From JACQPU01 sp039961715 (GTDB taxonomy: Bacteria > Bacteroidota > Ignavibacteria > UBA10030), in assembly GCA_039961715.1 (NCBI GenBank), contig JABRVW010000067.1:25599-89598 (forward strand): a stretch of DNA of 64,000 nucleotides, written 5' to 3'. Positions 55,081 to 61,981 of this stretch are shown in pieces (position 1 is the first letter of the stretch; each line of letters starts with the position of its first letter). A program made the translations under genes and the position numbers. Under the pieces are notes generated by a model. It was not told the origin of the DNA, searched no databases, and saw only the letters and a list, made by a program, of their open reading frames with translations.

Positions 55081-55764
55081 ATGACAGCCAACACGATCCA
55101 GGCACGACAACTGTTGTTTGCCGCGCAAGTGATTCTGGCTGGTGTGATTCTTTCAGGGCCGGTTGCTGTCGCCGTCGTTGAATTCCTCGCCCCACAGCCC
55201 GCCTGGCAGGATGCAACCACCCTCATCAGCCACTACTCCTGGATCCAGTCGTCGCCGTACGTGTTCGGTTTTCTGATCGCCGTCGGGTTTCTGTTTCTGA
55301 TGTCCGTGCTTGTTGATGTGGCATTGGATGCTCACCGGCCACTTGCCCGCGCGGCGCTGGCCTTCACGGCCGTCTCCGCGTCCTTGATCTTCTTCAACTA
55401 CACACTGCAAACCGCATTCGTCCCTCTCTGGCTTCACCGTTCTCCTTCAGCAGTTTCCATGGTAACCATGGCCAATCCTGACTCCCTCGGATGGTCGCTT
55501 GAGATGTACGGCTACGGCCTTCTCGGCATCGCCACGGCATGCGCGGCTCCCGTTTTCGAGCCGCAGGGACGGCGGCGACTGATCCGGCTGTTCCTGATCC
55601 TGAACTGCATACTGAGCGTCATCGGTGCGGTCCTGGTTCCGATCATTCCGGGCTGGGTGCTGACGCCATGGGGCATGGTCGCCGGCGCGTTCTGGAACAT
55701 CTTGATCGCGGTCACCATGATCATGATCATGGTTGAATTCAGGCAACAGCATACAACCGGATAA
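55081..55764 (+). CDS. Multi-pass membrane protein of unknown function
   Basis: A 227-residue hydrophobic protein with about six membrane segments (for example LLFAAQVILAGVILSGPVAVAVVEFLA, SPYVFGFLIAVGFLFLMSVLVDVAL, LFLILNCILSVIGAVLVPIIPGWVLTPWGMVAGAFWNILIAVTMIMIMV). No catalytic or transport signature is recognised. ATG 55081 is chosen by the membrane pattern; a ribosome site is weak. It sits alone between the long spacer and the recombinase region. Confidence 0.7.
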   Translation: MTANTIQARQLLFAAQVILAGVILSGPVAVAVVEFLAPQPAWQDATTLISHYSWIQSSPYVFGFLIAVGFLFLMSVLVDVALDAHRPLARAALAFTAVSASLIFFNYTLQTAFVPLWLHRSPSAVSMVTMANPDSLGWSLEMYGYGLLGIATACAAPVFEPQGRRRLIRLFLILNCILSVIGAVLVPIIPGWVLTPWGMVAGAFWNILIAVTMIMIMVEFRQQHTTG

Positions 55765-55993
55765 CAAGTGGAATATACCATGTCCAAACATCCCATTTTT
55801 ACGGATGGAGAACGTTGCGGATCCGGTGATGCGGAAGATATGGTATCTGGACAAACTGCTCAATGAGCTGACGAAGGGGAATACATTCGAGAAGATTATG
55901 AGACAGGATCGGGTCAAGCAATAGATAGGACCCTCGATTCGGAGCATCGGTGAAAGTGTCTCCTTGTTTTCAGACATCATAATGGGGGGTTGT
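55765..55993. other. Spacer upstream of the recombinase gene
   Basis: No supported gene. A 63-codon frame (55733-55924) overlaps the end of the membrane protein gene but shows no family features. GGGGGG about 8 bases before ATG 55994 is the likely ribosome site of the recombinase. No attC-like core with a matching partner was found here. Confidence 0.5.
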
Positions 55994-56890
55994 ATGAAGA
56001 AAAAGCGGGGGTTATTCGAAGTGTTCAATGAGGAATTGCGGTTACGGAACTACAGTCCGAAGACCATCAAGGCGTACGCAAGCAATCTGAGAGCCTTTGT
56101 CCGACACTTTTCTCCGCGTCATCCCCGGGAATTGACCGGGGAGGACATCAGGCGTTATTTACTCTACTTGATTGCAGAGAAGAAACATTCCTCGGGAACG
56201 GTAAATCAGGTTTATAATTCGCTGAAGTTTCTTTACGAGGGTTTGTATGATCGGGAATTCATGTTCGAGAGACTTCCGCGGCCCTTCGGGGAGCAAAAAC
56301 TTCCGGATGTTCTTAGCTATGAGGAGGTTTTGAGGATTCTCCGGCAGGTGGTCAATCTCAAGCATCGGATCATGCTGATGCTTGCCTATGCGGCCGGGTT
56401 GCGTGTAGGGGAACTGGTTCAATTGAAGGTTGAGGATCTGGACCCCGAGCGCGGTCTGATACATGTCAGAGGCGGAAAGGGAAGAAAGGATCGGTACACA
56501 ATTCTGCCGAAGATCATTCTGCCGCTGTTACATGAATATGTCATGGAATATCGCATAGGACCATCGGGTTGGCTATTCCCTTCGGGTTGGAAGGCATCAC
56601 GACACCTGGCGATCAGGAGCATTCAGGCGGTTTTTGAAGAAGCGGTCAAGAGTGCAGGAATTCAGAAGCGGGCAACGATGCACACATTAAGGCACTCGTT
56701 CGCGACGCATTTGCTTGAGAGCGGGACGGATTTGAGGTACATTCAGGAGCTTTTGGGGCATCAGAGTTCGCGGACCACCGAGATCTACACGCACGTGAGC
56801 ACAAAGGACTTGGGCAAGATCAAGAGCCCGCTGGAGAATCTGATGGAGCGCGGGAACTCTGGTCCTTCTCTCTTGGAAGACAAGGATTAG
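55994..56890 (+). CDS. Tyrosine recombinase next to the cassette array (Xer/integron-integrase-like)
   Basis: A 298-residue tyrosine recombinase. Catalytic residues are complete: R137 (AAGLRVGEL), K162 (GGKGRKDR), H230 and R233 (HTLRHSFATHL), H256 (LLGHQSS) and nucleophile Y265 (TTEIYTHV). The N-terminal SAM-like domain (NYSPKTIKAYASNLRAFVRHFSPRHPREL) and the tail KIKSPLENLM resemble integron integrases and Bacteroidota relatives. The stretch between LLHEYVMEYR (176-187) and LAIRSIQAVF (205-214) is short, so the extra helical insert that defines IntI is missing. ATG 55994 is preferred (ribosome site GGGGGG); earlier in-frame ATG 55982 and TTG 55964 exist. It reads toward the cassettes, whereas classical intI reads away. 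Confidence 0.9.
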   Translation: MKKKRGLFEVFNEELRLRNYSPKTIKAYASNLRAFVRHFSPRHPRELTGEDIRRYLLYLIAEKKHSSGTVNQVYNSLKFLYEGLYDREFMFERLPRPFGEQKLPDVLSYEEVLRILRQVVNLKHRIMLMLAYAAGLRVGELVQLKVEDLDPERGLIHVRGGKGRKDRYTILPKIILPLLHEYVMEYRIGPSGWLFPSGWKASRHLAIRSIQAVFEEAVKSAGIQKRATMHTLRHSFATHLLESGTDLRYIQELLGHQSSRTTEIYTHVSTKDLGKIKSPLENLMERGNSGPSLLEDKD

Positions 56891-56936
56891 TTGCGCGATT
56901 TAAAAACGCAGTACCTCGTATTTCCGGGAGTTAGCC
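56891..56936 (+). other. Candidate attI-like site: recombinase 3' end to first cassette junction
   Basis: The 40 bases between the recombinase stop and the first cassette core are the only sequence available for a primary recombination site. The core GTTAGCC at 56930-56936 marks the junction; by integron convention the crossover is between G 56930 and T 56931. No long palindrome like those of the attC sites is seen, as expected for attI. Assignment is by position only. Confidence 0.5.
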
Positions 56937-56979
56937 GCAAGCGCAGCGAACCCGTAGTCCCGATAACGACATCGCCAAC

Positions 56980-57840
56980 ATGAAGATTATTCTCAGTAGA
57001 AAAGGCTTCGACAGTTCCGCTGGCGGGTATGCAAGTCCCCTGCTTACTAATGGAAATTTCCTATGCTCTCTGCCGATTCCTGAAACTGAACCGGGCGTTG
57101 GCATCCCATACGCTCGCATTACAGTCAACGGACATAATCTTGGGCCCTTAGTATCTTCTCTCACAAATGGATCTGTCAATGAGCAGTCGAGAGCACATCT
57201 CGACCCTGACCTAGTTGCCAGCCAGTTTCAACGGATTCAAGGTTGGAAGCCCATCTTCGGACCATTGCGAAGAGCCCATACAGAACTCAGTAATCTCAAC
57301 GCTCTCGACGGTGGCAACCTTTTCCTTTTCTTTGGTTGGTTCGCTCCGGTTGAGCAACGAAACGGTACATTCCTTTACTTGAATGACCCTGACTTCCCCA
57401 CAGGGATGCACGTCATATTTGGTTGGCTCCAAATCGATACCGTTTGTAGCGTTCGTGATGCGGCACAGAATTTCCCGTGGGCTGCTTACCACCCCCATGT
57501 TCAGTACTATCTTCGTAATCAAGCAGCGAACGATGTCTTGATAATCGCCAAAGCACGTCTCGATTTGCCATTGCCGAATCTGAATCTCCCGGGCGCAGGA
57601 CTATTCACAACCTTCTCGGATAACTTGAGATTGACAGATCACGGTCGTCCACGTAGTCATTGGCGTGTCCCCAGATGGTTCCGCGGCCGCTTAAGTCGTG
57701 TAAGTGAAAACATGTGGCGTGATGAAGGAGACGGAAGCCTTCTGCTCCGGTATAGGGGATTCGGTCAAGAATTTGTTCTCGATTGCACTCATGTTGACGA
57801 CGCATTGCCATGGCTCACCCGGATCTTTCAATGTGCATGA
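56980..57840 (+). CDS. Cassette 1: Nmad3-like (nucleotide modification-associated domain) protein
   Basis: A 286-residue protein. The N-terminus MKIILSRKGFDSSAGGYASPLLTNGNFLCSLPIPE is what I recall for nucleotide-modification-associated domain 3 (Nmad3), a family predicted computationally to accompany DNA base modification; later FFGWFAPVEQRNGTFLYLNDPDFPTGMHVIFGWLQI and AAYHPHVQYYL also look conserved. No experimental function is known to me. ATG 56980 lies 49 bases inside the cassette. The first cassette in an array is usually the most recently gained and best expressed. Assignment rests on memory of the family motif. Confidence 0.7.
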   Translation: MKIILSRKGFDSSAGGYASPLLTNGNFLCSLPIPETEPGVGIPYARITVNGHNLGPLVSSLTNGSVNEQSRAHLDPDLVASQFQRIQGWKPIFGPLRRAHTELSNLNALDGGNLFLFFGWFAPVEQRNGTFLYLNDPDFPTGMHVIFGWLQIDTVCSVRDAAQNFPWAAYHPHVQYYLRNQAANDVLIIAKARLDLPLPNLNLPGAGLFTTFSDNLRLTDHGRPRSHWRVPRWFRGRLSRVSENMWRDEGDGSLLLRYRGFGQEFVLDCTHVDDALPWLTRIFQCA

Positions 57841-57871
57841 ATTACAACTTTTACTATCTCGCTGCGCCTGC

Positions 57872-58113
57872 GGCTAACAAGCGTAAGCACGGCGCTCCCA
57901 TTGTTGATATGGCTCGGTTGAAGCTTTGGAAAGAAATAGTTGTGGTCACTCCATTGTTTTTGCCGCGGACTTGGTTTGCAGCGCCAGCCACGCGGGATAA
58001 TTGATCGTTTGATAGCGTGGCTGTCGCCGCATCAGTTACGCCTGCCCCGATAAAAAGCATCGGGGCACGCTATAGCGGCAAAAACAACGGCGTGCTTACG
58101 CTAAACGTTAGCC
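57872..58113 (+). repeat. attC-like site 1 (end of cassette 1)
   Basis: 242 bases. R'' GGCTAAC (57872-57878), L'' GCGTAAGCAC (57881-57890), L' GTGCTTACGC (58092-58101), R' GTTAGCC (58107-58113). A second, inner stem is TTTTTGCCGC (57957-57966) with GCGGCAAAAA (58075-58084). The loop holds a further hairpin, TGCCCCGAT/ATCGGGGCA (58043-58067). Confidence 0.88.
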
Positions 58114-58144
58114 GCAAGCCCGTTCACTGCTACTGGTTCTTCAC

Positions 58145-59053
58145 ATGAATACGATATCGGAAATCACGCGTCGCAATATTTTCGATGCACTGACTGTCGA
58201 GAAGGTGAACTGGGCTGGCCGATTAGACGAGCCTGCCTTTCTTTCGCGTATGTTCGATCTGTCACAACTCCCATCGTATGACAACCGTTTCAAAGATGCC
58301 GCAAGGGACATTTGGCAACATCGCATCAATAATCCAACCGATTGGCCAGATGATTGGGTCTTCTCTGATGATCGGTTTGATCTACTGAAGTGTGAGGATG
58401 CAGTCTTTCTGAGATTCCTTTGTGAGATGCTCCATCCAATCGTAAGATCAGACTTGGCCGAAGTGAATCGTCTCAAGCAGTTATTCAACGAGTATCTGAA
58501 GGAGGATGGGTACGAACTCGTCGAAAAGACATTCATTTCTGGCAGACCGATTTTCGCGGCTCGACAGAAGCCTGTGGCCGACAAGGCAATCGCTGCAAGA
58601 ACTGCTGAGATCACTGCCCACCTAAGCGAAGAGTATGTCGTTACTCAAATAACCCTCATGGAGGGGGCGATCACTTCGGCACCGCATATTGCGATTGGAG
58701 TCGCCAAGGAACTGGTCGAGACATGTTGCCGCAGCATACTTGACGAGAGAACTGTCGCCATCGACAAGGGATGGGACCTCCCTCGTCTTCTACGAGAGAC
58801 TAACAAGACATTGAAATTGACTCCCGAAGACATCCCGGATGAAACGAAGGCTGTCGAGACAATTCGGTCGATACTTGGCAGTCTCTCCAATGTGGTCCAA
58901 GGAATCGCCGAGCTTCGCAACTCGTACGGATCTGGGCATGGTCGCGATTCAGATTTCAAAGGATTGAGCCCGCGTCATGCTAAGCTGGCTGTCGGTGCAG
59001 CATCGACGCTCGCGATCTTCCTTCTTGAGACTCACAAGATTCGCGGAAAGTGA
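58145..59053 (+). CDS. Cassette 2: abortive-infection-like protein (AbiJ-type N-terminus, Abi C-terminal domain)
   Basis: A 302-residue protein. The C-terminal part (ETCCRSILDERTVAIDKGWDLPRLLRETNKTL ... ELRNSYGSGHGRDSDFKGLSPRHAKLAVGAASTLAIFLLETH) matches the abortive-infection C-terminal domain, whose RNxxGxGHG signature is clear. The N-terminal part (ISEITRRNIFDAL ... FLSRMFDLSQLPSYDNRFKDAARDIWQHRINNPTDWPDDWVFSDDRFDLLKCEDAVFLRFLCEMLHPIVR) resembles AbiJ N-terminal type 3. Likely an anti-phage defence protein; the mechanism is not known for this subtype. ATG 58145 lies 38 bases into the cassette. Confidence 0.75.
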   Translation: MNTISEITRRNIFDALTVEKVNWAGRLDEPAFLSRMFDLSQLPSYDNRFKDAARDIWQHRINNPTDWPDDWVFSDDRFDLLKCEDAVFLRFLCEMLHPIVRSDLAEVNRLKQLFNEYLKEDGYELVEKTFISGRPIFAARQKPVADKAIAARTAEITAHLSEEYVVTQITLMEGAITSAPHIAIGVAKELVETCCRSILDERTVAIDKGWDLPRLLRETNKTLKLTPEDIPDETKAVETIRSILGSLSNVVQGIAELRNSYGSGHGRDSDFKGLSPRHAKLAVGAASTLAIFLLETHKIRGK

Positions 59054-59063
59054 ACGGACCAGC

Positions 59064-59237
59064 GGCTAACACGGGCAACCACGGCGCTCGTCTGATTGAG
59101 AACTTAACCGCTCCATTGTTTTTGCCGCGGCTCGGTTTTGTGCGCTCGGCCGGGACCGAACGAGTTTGTTGAATGCGGCCTCGCGCACTCGTTCTGTGGC
59201 GGCAAAAACAACGGCGTGGTTGCCCGAAACGTTATGC
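59064..59237 (+). repeat. attC-like site 2 (end of cassette 2)
   Basis: 174 bases. R'' GGCTAAC (59064-59070), L'' CGGGCAACCACG (59072-59083), L' CGTGGTTGCCCG (59215-59226), R' GTTATGC (59231-59237). Inner stem TTTTTGCCGC (59119-59128) with GCGGCAAAAA (59199-59208). R'' and the adjacent R' do not match each other because R' belongs to cassette 3; R'' matches the start of cassette 2. Confidence 0.88.
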
Positions 59238-59280
59238 GCCATTGGTTTGCTGTTGCAGATGTGTCGAAATCAAGCCAACA

Positions 59281-59544
59281 CTACTCGTAATGCGTCCACA
59301 TCCGGATCACTTTTACGATCCGTTGGTCTTCAAGGACCTGATAGACGATACGATGCTGGATGTTGATGCGACGAGAATAGGCTCCCGTCAAATCACCGAC
59401 GAGTTTTTCGTACCTTGGAGGGGTTTGGAAAGGGTTGGTTTCGAGGATCTGAAGAATCTCTTCAGCTTTGGGCTTGAGTCCCGCAGAAAGGAGTTTCTTG
59501 GCGTCCTTTTGAGCCTGTTTGGTGAAAACAAGCCGCCATCTCAC
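59281..59544 (-). CDS. Cassette 3: Txe/YoeB-type toxin
   Basis: An 87-residue RelE-superfamily mRNA interferase. MRWRLVFTKQAQKDAKKLLSAGLKPKAEEILQILETNPFQTPPRYEKLVGDLTGAYSRRINIQHRIVYQVLEDQRIVKVIRMWTHYE matches the YoeB pattern: NPF...P..YEKL..DL.G.YSRRI...HRIVY and a C-terminal H-Y. The catalytic-type H, R and terminal Y/H residues are present. Its ATG overlaps the antitoxin stop by 4 bases. It reads against the array, so it must have its own promoter. Confidence 0.9.
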   Translation of the reverse strand: MRWRLVFTKQAQKDAKKLLSAGLKPKAEEILQILETNPFQTPPRYEKLVGDLTGAYSRRINIQHRIVYQVLEDQRIVKVIRMWTHYE

Positions 59545-59777
59545 CAGCGAAGCTCCGGTGAGGTCTTCTCGATAGGTGTCTTCAGCCCCCGAATGATCGA
59601 TTCACGCATCTTCGGAATAGAGAGCAAATACAGCGTCTCCTGGATAGCCCGCCAGTCATCTTCGGACACCAGGACGGCTCCCCTCTTCTCTCCGACGATG
59701 TGAATAGGCTCGTGGGACTTCTCAGACTCTTCGAGAAGCTTAGAAATCTTAGCCTTTTTGGCTGCTACAGTTCTCAT
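59541..59777 (-). CDS. Cassette 3: Phd/YefM-type antitoxin
   Basis: A 78-residue antitoxin: MRTVAAKKAKISKLLEESEKSHEPIHIVGEKRGAVLVSEDDWRAIQETLYLLSIPKMRESIIRGLKTP, with the Phd/YefM DNA-binding N-terminus (here beginning AAKKAKISKLLEE), the GEKRGAVLVSEDDWRAIQETLYLLS core and a toxin-binding tail. ATG 59777 has GGAG about 8 bases upstream; a longer frame to 59852 is not supported. It precedes and overlaps the toxin gene; YefM-type complexes repress their own promoter. Confidence 0.9.
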   Translation of the reverse strand: MRTVAAKKAKISKLLEESEKSHEPIHIVGEKRGAVLVSEDDWRAIQETLYLLSIPKMRESIIRGLKTPIEKTSPELRW

Positions 59778-59856
59778 TGTTGATTCTCCGTAAATCAATA
59801 TACTGTATCGCAGGGACAGAATCAATTCCGGCAGAAGGTTCACGCAAACCAACGTC

Positions 59857-59990
59857 GCATAACAGGCGCAACAACGGGCACATGATAAAGCTCAGGACAA
59901 CATTGCTCCGCTCACTGTTGGTTTCTCAGTCAAAGCAAGGCAGTCATTATAGTTCGCTCCGCAACGTCGTTGTTGCGCCAGACGTTATGC
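59857..59990 (+). repeat. attC-like site 3 (end of cassette 3)
   Basis: 134 bases. R'' GCATAAC (59857-59863), L'' GGCGCAACAACG (59865-59876), L' CGTTGTTGCGCC (59968-59979), R' GTTATGC (59984-59990). No TTTTTGCCGC inner stem, unlike sites 1 and 2. Confidence 0.88.
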
Positions 59991-60014
59991 GCAAGTGCCC
60001 CAGCCAAGAATAGT

Positions 60015-60866
60015 ATGAACGCTCAAACAGTTTTGGATAAACTCGTTCAGTCTGCCAAGCCATTCCCAGAGATGGATGCTTTCTCGGATTCACCTGGCAT
60101 CTACGGCGTTTTCTTCTTTGGAGCAGAGTTCCCGCTGCATTCTGCCAGAGGTCTCATCAAGAACGGCTCACTAATTTACATCGGCAAGACGGAATCGAGT
60201 CAGATTGAGAGGGATCTTGAACAACATTTTGCATCTGGCGAGACAGGTCGCTCCACTCTTCGGCGGTCTATCGGCGCAATTGTTAGAGAACACCTTGGGC
60301 TCAAACCAGAACCACGCAATCCAAACGAGAAGTCAGATCGAAAGTTTCAAAACTATAAGTTTGACCCAACAGGAGAAGAACGTCTTACGGACTGGATGAA
60401 AATTAACCTTGGTCTTTCCTTTTTCGACTATGATGAGCCCCCAGCCAAGATTGAACAACTCGAAGCTGAGTTGATTCGTTTGGCTGTTCCCATTCTTAAC
60501 TTGAAAAACAATCCCGGCAATCAGTTCTCATCGGAAGTCAAGGCACTGCGCTCGATATGCTCACAACTTGCACGAGACAACAAACACCCAATTCCCAACC
60601 CATCAAAGCCGAAACCAATAACTCACACTACCACAGGAAAGGTTATGTCCGAACAACTCAAATTGCACGAAGCGATGAGAGTCGTACTCCAAGGGTGCAC
60701 GAATCGCACTGCGACTTTTTCGTTCCTATCGAGTGAGATTGCTAAGCGAGGCCTTTACAGGCAGAAGGAAGGCGGAGTCGCACCAGCAAGTCAAATAAGG
60801 CTTCGAGCTAAGAACTATCCAAAACTGTTTGAGATAATTCCACCAGACAAGGTTAGACTCAAATAA
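60015..60866 (+). CDS. Cassette 4: GIY-YIG-like protein with C-terminal winged-helix-like domain
   Basis: A 283-residue protein. The N-terminal part has a GIY-YIG-type core: SPGIYGVFFFG, then GSLIYIGKTESSQIERDLEQHFASGETGRSTLRRSIGAIVREHLGL, and an E in the helix PPAKIEQLEAELIRLAVPILNLKNNPGN. The C-terminal 70 residues (LHEAMRVVLQGCTNRTATFSFLSSEIAKRGLYRQKEGGVAPASQIRLRAKNYPKLFEIIPPDKVRLK) look like a winged helix of the type found in restriction-associated proteins. A nuclease role is likely, possibly in defence. ATG 60015 is the first start inside the cassette; the upstream in-frame ATG at 59970 lies in the previous cassette. Confidence 0.75.
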   Translation: MNAQTVLDKLVQSAKPFPEMDAFSDSPGIYGVFFFGAEFPLHSARGLIKNGSLIYIGKTESSQIERDLEQHFASGETGRSTLRRSIGAIVREHLGLKPEPRNPNEKSDRKFQNYKFDPTGEERLTDWMKINLGLSFFDYDEPPAKIEQLEAELIRLAVPILNLKNNPGNQFSSEVKALRSICSQLARDNKHPIPNPSKPKPITHTTTGKVMSEQLKLHEAMRVVLQGCTNRTATFSFLSSEIAKRGLYRQKEGGVAPASQIRLRAKNYPKLFEIIPPDKVRLK

Positions 60867-60882
60867 GGTATGGGGCACCTGC

Positions 60883-61002
60883 GCATAACACGCAAAACTA
60901 CGACGCTCCATCTGTTGAAAGGGATTGTAGTTGTCGCTCAACCCGCCTTCATTTCGCTTCGCTCCATTACGGCGGGCTGCGTAGTTTTGCGAGACGTTAG
61001 GC
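60883..61002 (+). repeat. attC-like site 4 (end of cassette 4)
   Basis: 120 bases. R'' GCATAAC (60883-60889), L'' CGCAAAACTACG (60891-60902), L' CGTAGTTTTGCG (60980-60991), R' GTTAGGC (60996-61002). The following R' belongs to cassette 5 and does not match R''. Shortest complete site in the window. Confidence 0.88.
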
Positions 61003-61047
61003 GCCATTGCCGCTGCCCGTAATCGCACCTGTAGAGGAGAGCTGATC

Positions 61048-61695
61048 GTGAACTCAGATATACCCCATGAATCCCATCAAATTGTCCAGCTTCTAACAGA
61101 CGAGAAGAAACTTGTCTATGAGGAAAAGTTGGGACTCATAAAGACGACAAAGGGAATACTTGGACTTATTGTTCCCATTCTCATCTTCCTTGTCGCAATC
61201 ATAGAGAAGGAGAATACTCGGATTGCATATCTCGTAGTTCCCTTCCTATCCTCTGCTACCGTCCTATTCCTCCTTTCGAACCTTCACACCCTCAATTTAG
61301 TCACTGAGTACCTGGACCGTCTCGATCTGAGAATTCAAGAGGAATTCAAAACTCCATTGCCACTCTTTCAACGTTATTTCGGCAAGATCATCCTTGATTC
61401 GGGGGCATACCTTACACCAGACCGAAAGCGCGTGGGTCCATATACGGCTTTCGGCCTGAACGTCGCACTTATTACGGTCGCAATTGCGGTCTGGGGTATA
61501 GTTCAGGGTCATCAATACCTGAAGGCACGTCTCGACGTCCCGTTCTACTGGTTCGCCTTTGACACCTTTGCTGCAATCTCGCTGATCTACACGATATATT
61601 CTGCTATTCAGTATGGCTTTACCTATGACAAGTTGCGCAAGAGACTCTTTGATGAGGTGCTTACCCGACAACAAGCAAGCGGCAACGTCGCCTAA
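61048..61695 (+). CDS. Cassette 5: membrane protein of unknown function
   Basis: A 215-residue protein starting at GTG 61048 with GAGGAGA upstream. Four membrane segments are visible in two pairs: GILGLIVPILIFLVAIIE and IAYLVVPFLSSATVLFLLSNL, then FGLNVALITVAIAVWGIV and VPFYWFAFDTFAAISLIYTIY. A cytoplasmic middle loop is charged (LDRLDLRIQEEFKTPLPLFQRYFGK). No domain is recognised. Its stop codon reaches into the attC-like site 5, a common arrangement in integron cassettes. Confidence 0.75.
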   Translation: MNSDIPHESHQIVQLLTDEKKLVYEEKLGLIKTTKGILGLIVPILIFLVAIIEKENTRIAYLVVPFLSSATVLFLLSNLHTLNLVTEYLDRLDLRIQEEFKTPLPLFQRYFGKIILDSGAYLTPDRKRVGPYTAFGLNVALITVAIAVWGIVQGHQYLKARLDVPFYWFAFDTFAAISLIYTIYSAIQYGFTYDKLRKRLFDEVLTRQQASGNVA

Positions 61696-61902
61696 CAGCG
61701 GCAACAACGGCGCTCCATCATTTGAAAAGGATTATAGATGTCGCTCAACGGTTTTGCTCACTGTTGGTGTGCGGCTCCGGCCGCTGGAGAATGAATCTTT
61801 TGATAGCGGCCTTCGCCGCTTCATTCTGAGTCCCGCCAAACAACGGCGGGATGCACAAAACGCATTCGCAAAACCGCTGCGTTGTTGCCGCAGACGTTAT
61901 GC
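61690..61902 (+). repeat. attC-like site 5 (end of cassette 5)
   Basis: 213 bases. R'' GCCTAAC (61690-61696), L'' GCGGCAACAACG (61698-61709), L' CGTTGTTGCCGC (61880-61891), R' GTTATGC (61896-61902). R'' overlaps the cassette 5 gene's stop. R'' pairs with the start of its own cassette (GTTAGGC) and not with the neighbour. Confidence 0.88.
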
Positions 61903-61981
61903 GCAATTGGTTTGCTCCAGCCAGAAACGATTGCATGCTTCCCATTCAAACGTCGGTGATTCATTGAAAGGAGTAATTGCA

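Noticed and set aside
55733..55924. 63-codon frame between the membrane protein and the recombinase as a gene
   Set aside because: Overlaps the preceding gene, has no ribosome site and shows no recognisable domain.
59541..59852. Longer antitoxin start at 59852
   Set aside because: The extra 25 residues lack family similarity and reach the attC-like site; ATG 59777 has a ribosome site and the family N-terminus.
61613..61981. Long N-terminal extension of the MBL-fold protein
   Set aside because: It runs through attC-like site 5; the signal peptide and ribosome site fix ATG 61982.
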